Notes: generated by a model not told the origin, from the sequence alone. Numbered from the stretch's first letter, positions 28,203 through 37,474 are shown. The stretch is 64,000 bases of DNA from VAZQ01 sp963817015 (GCA_963817015.1 CAWFMV010000016.1:186001-250000), one strand, 5' to 3'. Numbers and translations: made by a program.

Positions 28203-28402
28203 GGAGTGCTCTAGAGTAGAATAGCGTGCACAAAGGCGGGTCTGCTTCGCGCGCAATCTCGGTCTTAGGGGGTCGATTAATTCGCCCGAAACCGGACAGG
28301 CCGTTTTTCCGCACCGAGGGCTCAAGACCCCGGCCGGCCTGGGCTGGACAACAGCCTGCCCGCTTCCAGCTATCAGAATGGACAAGCCGCCGTCAGAGGG
28401 CG

Positions 28403-29284
28403 CTATTTCAGCGGCAGAAACAGTTCCGCCACCGCCTCATGCTCCGGCACCTCCGGGAAGAAGCTCAGCCGCTGGCAATAGATCGGGAAGTCGCGTGCTT
28501 CCTCGCCGCTGGCCGGAAGCCAGTCGCGATAAAGGTAGAGCGCGGCGGGCTCCAGATTGTCGGTGTTGCCGACGACGCGCAGCACCGCGCAGCGTCCGCC
28601 AGGGATCTCGCCGGCTTTGATCTGCTCGCCGTTCGCCTCGATCGGTTGGCCGGTCCCGACACAAAGGTCCACGCTATAATCGGCAGGCGACGCAGGACGC
28701 CGCTCGGAACGCCAGACATTGAAGGTCGGACTTGTCTTGGGGTGCAGGCCAGCGGCCGTGCGCCACGCGATGAACCGCTGGATGGTGGCGCCGAGCGTCG
28801 CCGGGTCGCCGCGATGCTCCATGATTGCCACCGGCGTGGGGGCCACATCGCAAATCGTCACGTCGTCAGTCGTAAAAGTCTTCTGCATGAGCTTGCTCCT
28901 CGCGTTGTCGAGAGGCCCGAAGGCCGCAAGCCACGGCTCCCAGTCGGGAGACTTCCGGAACGACGAAGGCGATTGCCCGAACCGTTGCCGAAAGGCGCGG
29001 GCGAAGGCGTCCGGTGCATCGTAACCGGCATCCATCGCTATGTCCGTGACGCTTTGGGCATCCCTGTAGGCTAGCCGGTATGAAGCGCGCTTCATGCGGG
29101 CGAGCTGGATATAGCGATGCACGGACAGCCCGAAGGTCGCCGTGAACTGCCGGTGGAAATGATATTTCGAGTAGGCTGCGACGCTGCTCAGCGCGTCCAG
29201 GTCCAGATCGTCGTCCAGATGCCGGTCTATGTGATCCAGCACCCGCTGCATCCGGGCATGGTAGCTTTGAAGCGCCGCCTTCAT
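28403..29284 (-). CDS. AraC family regulator with GyrI-like effector domain
   Basis: 293 residues. The N-terminal AraC DNA-binding domain has two helix-turn-helix motifs: LDALSSVAAYSKYHFHRQFT and SVTDIAMDAGYDAPDAFARA, ending GQSPSSFRK. Residues about 135-293 form a GyrI-like small-molecule-binding domain (FTTDDVTICDVAPTPVAIME, DFPIYCQRLSFFPEVPEHEA). The arrangement resembles Rob and related drug- or metabolite-sensing activators. It follows the ArsR-SRPBCC pair on the same strand with 122 nt between, so it may have its own promoter. Start ATG 29282-29284. Confidence 0.88.
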   Translation of the reverse strand: MKAALQSYHARMQRVLDHIDRHLDDDLDLDALSSVAAYSKYHFHRQFTATFGLSVHRYIQLARMKRASYRLAYRDAQSVTDIAMDAGYDAPDAFARAFRQRFGQSPSSFRKSPDWEPWLAAFGPLDNARSKLMQKTFTTDDVTICDVAPTPVAIMEHRGDPATLGATIQRFIAWRTAAGLHPKTSPTFNVWRSERRPASPADYSVDLCVGTGQPIEANGEQIKAGEIPGGRCAVLRVVGNTDNLEPAALYLYRDWLPASGEEARDFPIYCQRLSFFPEVPEHEAVAELFLPLK

Positions 29285-29406
29285 CGTCCTCCTCCGTGGC
29301 GGCTCCAGTTAGTCGCTGACGACCATAATGTGCTCGACCGATCTTGCGGTTTGGCATGGTTCAGCCGGAAACTTCCAACGACCGCTTACAGGCAAGGTCG
29401 ACGACG

Positions 29407-29898
29407 TCATGACCGTCCCACGCTCGCGCCCAGGGTGACGAGGAGCTCGTCCAGTTGGTCGAGCTGCTCGGGCATCCCATCCGCCGCCCCGGAGGCGAGC
29501 TCACCGTCGAGAGCTTCCTTCGAGGGATAGAGGTCGTGCTTAACCAGCAGCGTCTGGCCGCCCATTTCCTCGAAGGTCAGCGTGGTGATGGCTCCCCCCT
29601 CATCACCTTCCTCATTGGTCCAGACGAGGCGCGAGTGGGGGGTCACCTCGATGTACTTGCCGAAGACCTCCATCACCTTCGAGCCACCGACGCCGAACAC
29701 GAGACGGTACTTGCCCCCGACGCGGACATCCATCTCGCAGGAGAGCAGGGACATGCCCATCGACTTCGGTACCCACCAGCGCTTGAACAGCTCGGGATTG
29801 GTCCACGCCTCGAACACGATGCGCGCCGGAGCGTTGAAGGTTCGCGTGACGACCAGCTCGCGGTCGGACTTCCGTTCCGTTGTCGTGCGGTTCTTCAT
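29407..29898 (-). CDS. SRPBCC (AHSA1) family protein
   Basis: START/Bet v1-like fold protein of about 163 residues. LVVTRTFNAPARIVFEAWTN is the first strand and helix, LFKRWWVPKSMGMSLLSCEM and VGGKYRLVFGVG follow, and SRLVWTNEEGDEGGAITTLT lines the cavity; GMPEQLDQLDELLVTLG is the C-terminal helix. The fold binds hydrophobic ligands; the ligand here is unknown. ATG 29898 lies 10 nt after the restored stop of the ArsR gene, the usual ArsR-SRPBCC operon layout; an ATG at 29931 is also open. Confidence 0.85.
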   Translation of the reverse strand: MKNRTTTERKSDRELVVTRTFNAPARIVFEAWTNPELFKRWWVPKSMGMSLLSCEMDVRVGGKYRLVFGVGGSKVMEVFGKYIEVTPHSRLVWTNEEGDEGGAITTLTFEEMGGQTLLVKHDLYPSKEALDGELASGAADGMPEQLDQLDELLVTLGASVGRS

Positions 29899-29908
29899 GG
29901 AGGTGGGC

Positions 29909-30275
29909 TCACTCTCTCTTCTTGCGTCCATCGACCTTTTCCTTCTGTTTCAGTTCCTCGACAACCTTGTCCAACTCGTCGAAGCGTGACGGCCCAGAGC
30001 TGGCGGTACCTCTCGATCCATGCCGCCTCTTCCTCCAGTCGGCGCAGGCCGAGCTTGCAGGTCCGCACGCGCCCGACCTTCTCCGTGGTGACGAGCCCCG
30101 CCTGCTCCAAGACGCCGACGTGCTTCTTCATGCCCGTGAGGGTCATGCGGAACTTCTCGGCAAGGTCCGTGATCGAAGCGTCTGCACGTCCGAGCTGCTC
30201 CAGAACGCCGCGTCGGGTGGCGTCCGAGAGCGCGGCGAACGAGGCATCGAGGCGGGCTGTCGTATACTGAACCAT
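29909..30275 (-). CDS. ArsR family repressor, frameshift near C-terminus
   Basis: Winged-helix regulator beginning MVQYTTARLDASFAALSDAT at ATG 30275. TDLAEKFRMTLTGMKKHVGV is the recognition helix region and VGRVRTCKLGLRRLEEEAAW the wing and dimer helix. No metal-binding cysteines are present, as in the ArsR subfamily that travels with SRPBCC genes. One extra base near 29990 shifts the end; in the other frame the family ending FDELDKVVEELKQKEK is read and stops at 29909. Unshifted, the frame would run to 29895. A perfect 26-bp palindrome overlaps its start codon. Confidence 0.8.
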
Positions 30276-30288
30276 ATGGTTCAGTATA
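30263..30288. promoter_or_regulatory. Perfect 26-bp palindrome, presumed ArsR operator
   Basis: Each half is TATACTGAACCAT followed by its reverse complement with no spacer. It contains the start codon of the ArsR gene (30273-30275), so a bound dimer would block both promoter and translation start. Confidence 0.75.
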
Positions 30289-30534
30289 TAGCGCACGGAT
30301 TGGCGGCATGCAAGGGGAGGCCGAGCGCGCGTTGAGTTGCCGGCCGCCCTTCACTCCCAAATGCAGATTCGATCAACTCAAAGATTCCCAGCGCACGTCC
30401 GATGCCCGTTGCGCCGCATCCGCACCGACGCCGAGGTCGCAGGAATCCCCACTGCTGCTTGATCGGCGCCAGGCGTTCTTCGTCGCAGTGGGCGGGAAAG
30501 TTAAGGGCGGCCGTGCTTCGTCCGGGCGCGTGTC

Positions 30535-32360
30535 TTATCCGGCCCTCACGTCGTGTCCGTTGATGACCTTCAGGAATGCCTCTCCATAGCGCGCGAGCTT
30601 GACCTGGCCGACGCCGGGGATGGCAGCAAGCTCTGCAACAGACCGTGGACGGCGCACGGCCATTTCCGCAAGCGTTTTGTCGTGGAAGATGACATAGGGC
30701 GGTACGTTCTGCGCCTTGGCCAGTTCCAGCCGTTTGGCGCGCAGCTTCTCGAAAAGAGCGCGGTCGGCGGCGGCAAGTGCTTGCGCAGCGGGAAGTGCTT
30801 GCTCTGTCTCGCGACGAGCGGATTTCCGTTCTGGCCTGGCCTTCTTCAAAGCGCGCAGGCTCAAGGATGGCTTCTCGCGCAGGAACTGGCGGCCTTCGGG
30901 AGAGATGGACAAGCCTCCATGGCCTGCCACGTCCACTGTGATCAGCCCATGCGCGACGAGTTGGCGGACGATCGAGCGCCAGGCGTTGCGGTCGTGCTCC
31001 TTGCCGATGCCGAAAGTGGAGAGCTTGTCATGGCCCAGGCGCCCGATGCGCTCGTCGGGCTCGCCCAGGAGAACCGAGACGACATGCGTCTGCCCGAAGC
31101 GCTCGCCGGTGCGGTAGATGCAGGAAAGAAGCTTTTGGGCGGCGATGGAGCCATCGAAGGTCTCGGGTGGGTCGAGACAGACATCGCAATTGCCGCAGGC
31201 TTCGCAGTCGTCGCCGAAATAGCGCAAGAGAACCTGCCGACGGCATTGGCAGGATTCGGCGAAACCCAGCAGCGCATCGAGCTTGCGGCGCTCTATACGC
31301 TTGCGTGCATCGGGAGCGTCCGACTCGTCGATAAAGCGGCGGCGGAGCGCGATGTCCTCCGCGCCGTAGAGCATCAGGGTTTCGGCGGGCAAGCCGTCGC
31401 GGCCGGCGCGGCCGGTCTCCTGGTAATAGGCTTCGATGCTGGCAGGCAGGTCCACATGCAGCACGAAGCGCACATCGGGCTTGTCGATGCCCATGCCGAA
31501 AGCGATGGTGGCCACCATGATCAGCCCTTGCTCATGCTGGAAGCGGCGCTGGTTTTCTTCCCGCGCCTTCATCTCCATGCCGGCGTGGTAGGGCAGCGCT
31601 GTGAAGCCGTGGGCGTTGAGGGTGGCGGCGACTTCCTCCGTCTTGCGCTTGGACAGACAATAGACGATGCCGCTCTCGCCCCTGCGGGGCTCCAGGAAGC
31701 GCAGCATCTGCTGCGTCGTGCTCGTCTTCTCGGCAGCACAATAGCGGATGTTGGGGCGATCAAAGCCGGAGATGAAGCTGTTTTGAGCGCCGATCTTCAG
31801 ATGCTCGACGATTTCCGCCCTCGTCGGCGCATCCGCCGTAGCGGTGAGCGCAATACGCGGCACGCGGGGAAGAGGTCCGCGAGACAGTCAAGGGCGCGGT
31901 ATTCGGGCCGGAAATCATGGCCCCATTGCGAAAGGCAGTGGGCCTCGTCGATGGCGATAAGAGATAGGTGCGCGGATTTCAGCCGATCGAGGTTCTCGGG
32001 CCTCAAGAGCGTTTCCGGGGCCATATAGAGGAGGTCCAACTCGCCCTGCTCGATATCGCGCCAGAGCAGATCCTTTTCCGCGCCCCAGAGCCGGGAATTG
32101 AGCGCCGCCGCCTTCACGCCGGCCTGCCTGAGCGCCGCCACTTGGTCTTCCATCAGTGCAATGAGGGGAGAGATGACGAGGCCGATGCCTGGACGCGCCA
32201 GCGCTGGAATCTGATAGCAGAGCGACTTGCCTCCGCCGGTCGGCATCAAGACGAAGGCGTGGTTGCTCGCGATCACATGCTCGATGATGTCCCGCTGCCG
32301 CTCGCGGAAGGTGTCATAGCCAAACACGGTCTTCAGGATGGAGAGTGGGTCGGCGGGCAT
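30535..32360 (-). CDS. recQ: RecQ family ATP-dependent DNA helicase, one frameshift
   Basis: Superfamily 2 helicase of about 608 residues that unwinds DNA 3'-5'. Helicase motifs: MPTGGGKSLCYQIPAL (motif I), VISPLIALMEDQVAAL, IAIDEAHCLSQWGHDFRPEY (DEAH plus aromatic loop), ALTATADAPTR, QETGRAGRDGLPA (motif VI). The zinc site CQCRRQVLLRYFGDDCEACG continues to CDVC, followed by a winged helix and a C-terminal HRDC domain (FEKLRAKRLELAKAQNVPPY, VAELAAIPGVGQVKLARYGE). One base is missing near 31866, in a run of C before VPRIALTATAD. Start ATG 32358-32360. It lies in the island, divergent from the SNF2 gene. A second, chromosomal recQ is likely elsewhere but cannot be seen here. Confidence 0.9.
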
Positions 32361-32684
32361 GAATTCGTTACCATCGCTCCGAACAATTGAGCGGGAGTGA
32401 GGGATGTGGGATACCCTGGAGGGCTCTGGAGGAGAATAGCGTAGGAAAAATGGAGAGTTACGGAATGGCTCATTGATTATTCGCAGTCCGCCATTGCTCA
32501 GCTCCCTGGTCTTCGAAGTCTGTAACGCATAGCACACGGGAGCTCGTTCGCGTTGGCGGGCTTGGGCTGGAGGATTGGCGCAGCCGGTAAACGCTGGACC
32601 GCTGCGACATTCTCGATACGCCGGTTGCTCGATACGCCGGTTGAATGTCTCCCGCACAATCTTGGCGGAACGGAATACACGCCA
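32361..32684. promoter_or_regulatory. Divergent recQ / SNF2 intergenic region with 16-bp tandem duplication
   Basis: No gene seen in these 324 bases. They must hold the promoters of both helicase genes. At 32612-32643 the 16-mer CTCGATACGCCGGTTG occurs twice in direct tandem, 41 nt before the SNF2 start; it may be a repeated binding site or a simple slippage duplication. Confidence 0.45.
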
Positions 32685-35173
32685 ATGCAAGCCAAACGCC
32701 GAAGCCCAAACCTCGCGACCCAGAAAAAGGAGCCCAAGCTCTCGCGCAGCCACGCGCCCGCCGATCTATCGCCCGTGGAATGGCAGAGAGGCTTGCGCCG
32801 CCAGTTCGGCCGGGAGCAGGCCTTCGGGCTCGAGAATCTGACTAGTGAACCGTTTTTCTCCGAGTTTCGGGTCAGCAATCCCACCTCGAAATCGAGCTAC
32901 CGCGTGGCAATCCGGAGCATGGGGCCTGGTGGCAATTTCTGCTCATGCCCCGATTATGCGACGAGCGAGCTTGGCACCTGCAAGCACATCGAGTTCACGC
33001 TTGCGCAACTGGAGAAGAAGCGCGGCGCCAAAGCCGCGTTTGCGCGCGGCTACCAGCCAGCTTTTTCGGAACTGTATCTCCGCAACGACGGCAGGCGCCG
33101 CATCCATTTCCGGGCTGGAACAGACTGCCCGCGAGCGTTGCGCGAGGCCGCCGCGGCATTGTTCGATGTCGGTCATGACGGGATGCTGCCGGATGATCGC
33201 TACGGCGAGCTCGAGTCTTTCATGGCCATAGCGTCGAAGGCGGGTCATGAGTTCCGCGCTTATGACGATGCGCTCGATTTCATCGCGGGAAGGCGGGATG
33301 CAGAGCGTCGTGCCTCGAAGCTCGCGCAACTGTTTCCCCGGGGAGCTGCCGACCCCGAGCTCGGGGCCCTTCTGAAAGTGCCACTCTATCCGTATCAGGT
33401 CGAAGGCGCGCTGTTCGCGGTCCGGGCTGGCAGGGCGTTGATCGGCGACGACATGGGACTGGGCAAGACCGTCCAGGCCATCGCCGCCATGGAAATACTG
33501 GCGCGGCATTTCGGCGTCACAAGGGTGCTGGTGATGTGCCCGACCTCGCTCAAGTACCAGTGGCAGAGCGAGAATTCTGCGCTTCTCCGGCAGGCAAGGC
33601 GAGAACGCGGCGCGGGTCATCAATGGTGGCCGGGCGCGGCGCGAGAACGACTATCGTTTGGACGATTTCTGCAAGATCACAAATTACGAGAAGCTCAAGC
33701 CTGACCTCGATCTGATCGCCGCCTGGGCGCCAGATCTCGTGATCGTCGATGAAGCGCAACGCGTGAAGAACTGGAATACCATCGCTGCACGGGCCTTGAA
33801 GCGCGTCGACAGTCCCTACGCTATCCTGCTGACCGGCACCCCTTTGGAGAACAAGCTCGAAGAGATGATCTCGATCGTTCAGTTTGTCGATCAACACCGG
33901 CTGGGGCCGACGTGGAAGCTGCTACACGAGCATCAAGTCAAGGACGAGGGCGGGCGCGTCACCGGCTATACCGGGCTCGAAAAGATCGGCAAGACACTGG
34001 CGCCGATCATGATCCGTCGCCGCAAATCCGAGGTGCTAAAGCAATTGCCGGACCGTCTCGACCAGAACCTTCTGGTGCCGATGACGGAGATGCAGATGCT
34101 CTTTCACCAGGAAAACGCCGACGTGGTGGCGAAAATCGTTCATCGCTGGCGGAAGACCCGGTTCTTGTCGGACAAGGACCAGCGGCGGTTGACCTGTGCG
34201 CTGCAGAACATGCGGATGTCGTGCAACAGCACCTATCTCCTGGACCAGGAGACAGACCATGGCGTCAAGGCCGATGAATTGGCAGCCCTGTTCGAGGCTC
34301 TCTTCGTCGAGCCGAAAGCCAAGGCTGTGGTGTTCTCGCAATGGACGCGAACTCATGACATCGTCATACGGCGCCTTGAAGCGCGCGGCTTAGGCTATGT
34401 CAGCTTCCACGGTGGTGTGCCCTCGGACAAGCGCCCGGCACTCGTCGAGCGCTTTCGCGACGACCCCGCCTGCCGGGTGTTCCTGTCCACAGACGCCGGC
34501 AGCACGGGCCTCAATCTGCAGCACGCCTCGAACTCTCGTGAACATGGACCTGCCGTGGAATCCGGCGGTGCTGGAGCAGCGCATCGCACGCATTCATCGC
34601 ATTGGTCAGGCACAGCCCGTGCGGGTCATCAATTTCGTCGCAAAGGGCACTATCGAGGAAGGGATGCTTTCGGTACTGGCGTTCAAGCGCTCACTGTCGG
34701 CCGGAATTCTCGATGGCGGCAGCGGCGAGATTTCGCTGGGCGGCTCGCGTCTCAACCGCTTCATGAAGGAGGTGGAGAACGTCGCCGGGCGCATGGGCGA
34801 AGGCGAGCCCGTGGCGCCGCCAGAGGAGGTCGGGAACGGCATCGTCGCCGCTGACGATACCGGACCCGCGGAGGACACGAAGGCGGATGCGGATGTCCGC
34901 GGCAGCGATATCGCGCGCTCGAACGGGCCTGCAGTGCCGCGGGACCATCCCGGGTCCGATCCGTGGCTTGCCTTGGTGCAGGTGGGTGCGCAGTTCGTTG
35001 CCGCTCTGGCGGCCGCCAACGATCCCAAGGCCCCGGCGCATCCATGGATCGAACGCGATCCGGCAACCGGCGTGCGGAGCCTCAAGATGCCGCTGCCTCC
35101 GCCGGAGACCGCGCGACAACTCGCCGACGCGCTTTCGGCGCTCGCGGACGGGTTGCGAGGCAAGACTGCGTGA
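32685..35173 (+). CDS. SWIM zinc-finger SNF2 family helicase, frameshifted
   Basis: DEAD/H-box-like SNF2 ATPase of about 829 residues. A SWIM zinc finger (FCSCPDYATSELGTCKHIEF, about residues 85-104) precedes the SNF2 core: LIGDDMGLGKTVQAIAAMEI (motif I), VLVMCPTSLKYQW, LVIVDEAQRVKNW (motif II), ILLTGTPLENKLEEM (motif III), VVFSQWTRTHDIVIRRLEA, FLSTDAGSTGLNLQ and ARIHRIGQAQPVRV (motif VI). The C-terminal 150 residues are polar and end in a short helical tail. Two single-base breaks, near 33600 and 34530. The family translocates on duplex DNA. Start ATG 32685; an open frame extends to 32553. Its neighbour recQ and the ietAS pair suggest a defence- or DNA-processing-related cargo. Confidence 0.85.
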
Positions 35174-35238
35174 CGGTCTTTCCTTTGCCGCGCTTTGGAA
35201 CAGCGGCATGGCCCGATGTCCATCCTTCGAAAGATGGA

Positions 35239-35299
35239 TTCGTCGGCGCAGTGGCGACCCATCGCCAGCGAGGTGAATAGCGTCAACCGCGTGGTCTAA
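35239..35299 (+). pseudogene. guaA 3'-end remnant (presumed attR)
   Basis: Reads FVGAVAT, then, after a 2-bp gap, the equivalent of SEVNSVNRVV, matching codons near the end of guaA (FIGAVATRIVNEVKGVNRVV); about 80% identical at the base level by eye, with GCGTCAACCGCGTGGT in common. A stop follows at once. It marks the right edge of the island. Confidence 0.7.
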
Positions 35300-35313
35300 G
35301 GCGAGTAAGGTGT

Positions 35314-35476
35314 GCTCTTAGGCCGCTTTCTTGAACCCATCTATCTGCGCCTTCATCGCCCGCTGAAATGCCGGCCGCGCTTCACAGCGCCGCTTATAGG
35401 CACTGAGATGAGGATAGGTGTCGAGTAGCTCCGTGTGATCGAGGATGCGCAGTACGTCGGCCATCATCAGGTCTCC
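35314..35476. repeat. 163-bp direct repeat, right copy
   Basis: 3' end of the complete GST gene; its partner is at 28040-28202. It starts 14 nt after the guaA remnant. Confidence 0.85.
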
Positions 35477-35962
35477 AACGGTGAACGTTCCTTCGAGATA
35501 GTCCTTCCCGTCGAGAGCCTTCTCAAGCATTCCCAGGCGATCTCGCACCAACTTTTCGATCTGGGGTCGCCACTCCTTCGTCCATTCTTCCTTCGCATGG
35601 AAGAAGTCGAGGCTCGCGAGCTGTTGAATCCAGATTTCTACCGAATTGAGCGCTGCGAACACCCATGCGGTCGCGCGTTCGCGCTCGATACGATCGCTTG
35701 GCAGAAGCTTTTCGCTCTTCTCCGCGACGTAGAGAGCAATAGCGCCGCTTTCAAACAGTATGAGGCCGTCTTCCTCAATCGCAGGCGCTTGGCCGAACGG
35801 CTGTCGCGCCAAATGTTCGCGCGACCTTTGTTCAGGCCCCAACGCCAACGTGCGAACGTTGTAGGGCAGACCGGCCTCCTCCAGCGCCCAGCGCACGCGA
35901 AAAGCACGCATCAGGGGCGCCGCAAAATCCGGAACCCATTTGTAGGTCGTGAGCGTGATCAT
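35318..35962 (-). CDS. Glutathione S-transferase family protein
   Basis: Cytosolic GST of 214 residues. The thioredoxin-like N-terminal domain reads MITLTTYKWVPDFAAPLMRA, then RQPFGQAPAIEEDGLILFES with the cis-proline and GAIALYVAEKSEKLLP; the helical C-terminal domain ends LRILDHTELLDTYPHLSAYK and RRCEARPAFQRAM. The usual N-terminal Ser/Cys is replaced by the sequence YKWVPDF. Its ATG (35960-35962) overlaps the stop of the ArsR-SRPBCC fusion gene as ATGA, so translation is coupled and GST is under the same operator. The natural substrate is unknown. Confidence 0.88.
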   Translation of the reverse strand: MITLTTYKWVPDFAAPLMRAFRVRWALEEAGLPYNVRTLALGPEQRSREHLARQPFGQAPAIEEDGLILFESGAIALYVAEKSEKLLPSDRIERERATAWVFAALNSVEIWIQQLASLDFFHAKEEWTKEWRPQIEKLVRDRLGMLEKALDGKDYLEGTFTVGDLMMADVLRILDHTELLDTYPHLSAYKRRCEARPAFQRAMKAQIDGFKKAA

Positions 35963-36777
35963 GCGCGAAATCCATTCTGTTCGGCCACGGCGATGTTCTC
36001 GACGTAGACCTGCTGCTTGTTGAAGAGCGAATTCCACCCGCCGACATGGCTGTCGCGGATCTCGACGCTGGAGAATGGCGTCTGGTGGAATTTCTGGACC
36101 GTATTTCCGTCCTTCTCGGCAAAGGTAACCGTCACCACCGTGTCGCAATAGCGACCCGAATCCTCGTCCCACTGGAAGGTGAAGACGATGCGCCTATTCT
36201 TTTCCACTTCGCGGATGACACCGCCAAACCTCGAAAGACCGTATTGCTTCGACGTCATGGCGCCGCGCCACGGTCGACCAGGCGTCAGCTCCCAATCCAG
36301 CTCGATCGCGGTGAACTGCTCGGGTCCCCACCATCTGAGCATGTGATCGCGGCTTTCCCAAAGTCGGAAAACAAGCGAGACGGGCGCGTTGAATTCACGC
36401 TCAATCAGCAGTTCATTCTCGCGAAGGTCGCTCACTGCTTCTCTCCTTTTCTTCGGCGCTTTGGTGAGTTCCGTCAGAAGGGCATCCATCCGGTCGAAGC
36501 TTCCCGACCAAAACTTGCGATACCTCTCCAGCCAGCCATCGACTTGTTTCAGCGGCTTGGGTTCCAGCTTGCACGGACGCCATTGCGCCTGACGCCCGCG
36601 AGTGATCAGGCCTGCGCCCTCTAGGACTTTCAGATGCCGCGAGATCGAGGGCAGCGAAATGTCGAATGGCTCGGCCAGCTCATTCACCGTTGCCTCGCCT
36701 TGGCTCAATCGAGCGAGGATCGCCCGGCGAGTAGGATCAGCCAACGCCGCCAATGTCACGCTGAGAGGGTCTGTCAT
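35959..36777 (-). CDS. ArsR regulator fused to SRPBCC (AHSA1) domain
   Basis: One 272-residue chain combining two proteins that are separate elsewhere in this window. Residues 1-95: MTDPLSVTLAALADPTRRAI, NELAEPFDISLPSISRHLKV, and a wing, an ArsR winged helix. Residues about 115-272: ELLIEREFNAPVSLVFRLWE, MLRWWGPEQFTAIELDW and VGGWNSLFNKQQVYVENIAV, an AHSA1-type SRPBCC domain. A ligand-binding domain joined directly to the repressor suggests ligand sensing, an inference. ATG 36777 lies just after the operator; ATG 36795 is inside it. The stop overlaps the GST start (ATGA). Confidence 0.85.
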   Translation of the reverse strand: MTDPLSVTLAALADPTRRAILARLSQGEATVNELAEPFDISLPSISRHLKVLEGAGLITRGRQAQWRPCKLEPKPLKQVDGWLERYRKFWSGSFDRMDALLTELTKAPKKRREAVSDLRENELLIEREFNAPVSLVFRLWESRDHMLRWWGPEQFTAIELDWELTPGRPWRGAMTSKQYGLSRFGGVIREVEKNRRIVFTFQWDEDSGRYCDTVVTVTFAEKDGNTVQKFHQTPFSSVEIRDSHVGGWNSLFNKQQVYVENIAVAEQNGFRA

Positions 36778-36784
36778 AGTGTAT

Positions 36785-36816
36785 TTAGCATCCATGCTAA
36801 TTAGCAAGTAGGCTAA
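36785..36816. promoter_or_regulatory. Two adjacent 16-bp dyads, presumed ArsR operator
   Basis: TTAGCATCCATGCTAA (36785-36800) is a 7-bp inverted repeat around two bases. TTAGCAAGTAGGCTAA (36801-36816) repeats the outer TTAGC...GCTAA. They directly precede the ArsR-SRPBCC start, so repression of itself and the coupled GST is likely. Confidence 0.65.
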
Positions 36817-37030
36817 ATAAGCGACCGAGGGCCGCGGGTCAAGCGGCGTGCGAAGCCGGCGCCTCAGAGGGGCATCGGGGAGCGGACTTTTGGCGTATGG
36901 ACGGGCTTCGCCAGTAACAGCTGGAGCCGGATCGCTTCCGGCGCTTTCAAGAAATCTGAGATCCCGTGTCGGGTTGACCAAGCCTCGTTCGTCCTTGGGC
37001 TGTAAATCGGCAATTCATGGAGTGATTAGT

Positions 37031-37474
37031 ATGCCCAATACCGTACGCTTACACCGTGTTCTGGCGACCAGCCCGGAGAAAGTCTATCGCGCGTTCCTCG
37101 AAACGGACGCGCTCGCGAAATGGCTTCCGCCCAACGGCTTTGCCTGCACTGTGCACCATCTGGAACCAAAGGTCGGCGGCACATTCAGAATGTCCTTCCG
37201 GAACTTCACAACGGGCAAAAGCCACGCGTTCGGTGGCGAATATGTCGAGCTCGTTCCGGGTGAACGCCTGCGCTACACGGACAAATTCGACGATCCCAAC
37301 CTGCCCGGCGAGATGCAGGTGACTGTGACGTTGAAGAAAGTATCGGTCGGCACCGAATTGGATATCGTGCAGGCCGGCGTGCCGGACGCCATTCCACCCG
37401 AGGCTTGTTATCTCGGCTGGCAGCAGTCTCTGCGAAACCTGGCAAGGCTCGTTGAGCCTGAGATCAATCAATAG
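37031..37474 (+). CDS. SRPBCC (AHSA1) family protein
   Basis: 147-residue single-domain SRPBCC protein: VRLHRVLATSPEKVYRAFLE, ALAKWLPPNGFACTVHHLEP, VGGTFRMSFRNFTTGKSHAF, ERLRYTDKFDDPNLPGEMQV, and a final helix YLGWQQSLRNLARLVEP. This matches a common subgroup found beside ArsR regulators. It is divergent from the ArsR-SRPBCC fusion gene, with about 250 nt between that include the dyads at 36785-36816. Start ATG 37031. Ligand unknown. Confidence 0.87.
   Translation: MPNTVRLHRVLATSPEKVYRAFLETDALAKWLPPNGFACTVHHLEPKVGGTFRMSFRNFTTGKSHAFGGEYVELVPGERLRYTDKFDDPNLPGEMQVTVTLKKVSVGTELDIVQAGVPDAIPPEACYLGWQQSLRNLARLVEPEINQ

Larger units (their letters stand above)
24386..35299. mobile_element. Genomic island at the guaA 3' end (no integrase seen)
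   Basis: Bounded on the left by intact guaA and on the right by a decayed guaA 3' end. Cargo is atypical for the surrounding core region: an ietAS defence/stability pair, ArsR/SRPBCC/AraC genes, RecQ and a SWIM-SNF2 helicase. The left part is visibly less GC-rich than guaA and free of the frameshifts seen in flanking genes. No integrase, transposase or mobilisation gene is readable, so the element is probably immobile or was built in steps; a partial GST duplication at 28040 splits it in two. Confidence 0.6.

Noticed and set aside
24386..35299. Prophage or ICE
   Set aside because: No integrase, portal, capsid, relaxase or type IV secretion genes could be read; only the guaA-end duplication supports mobility.
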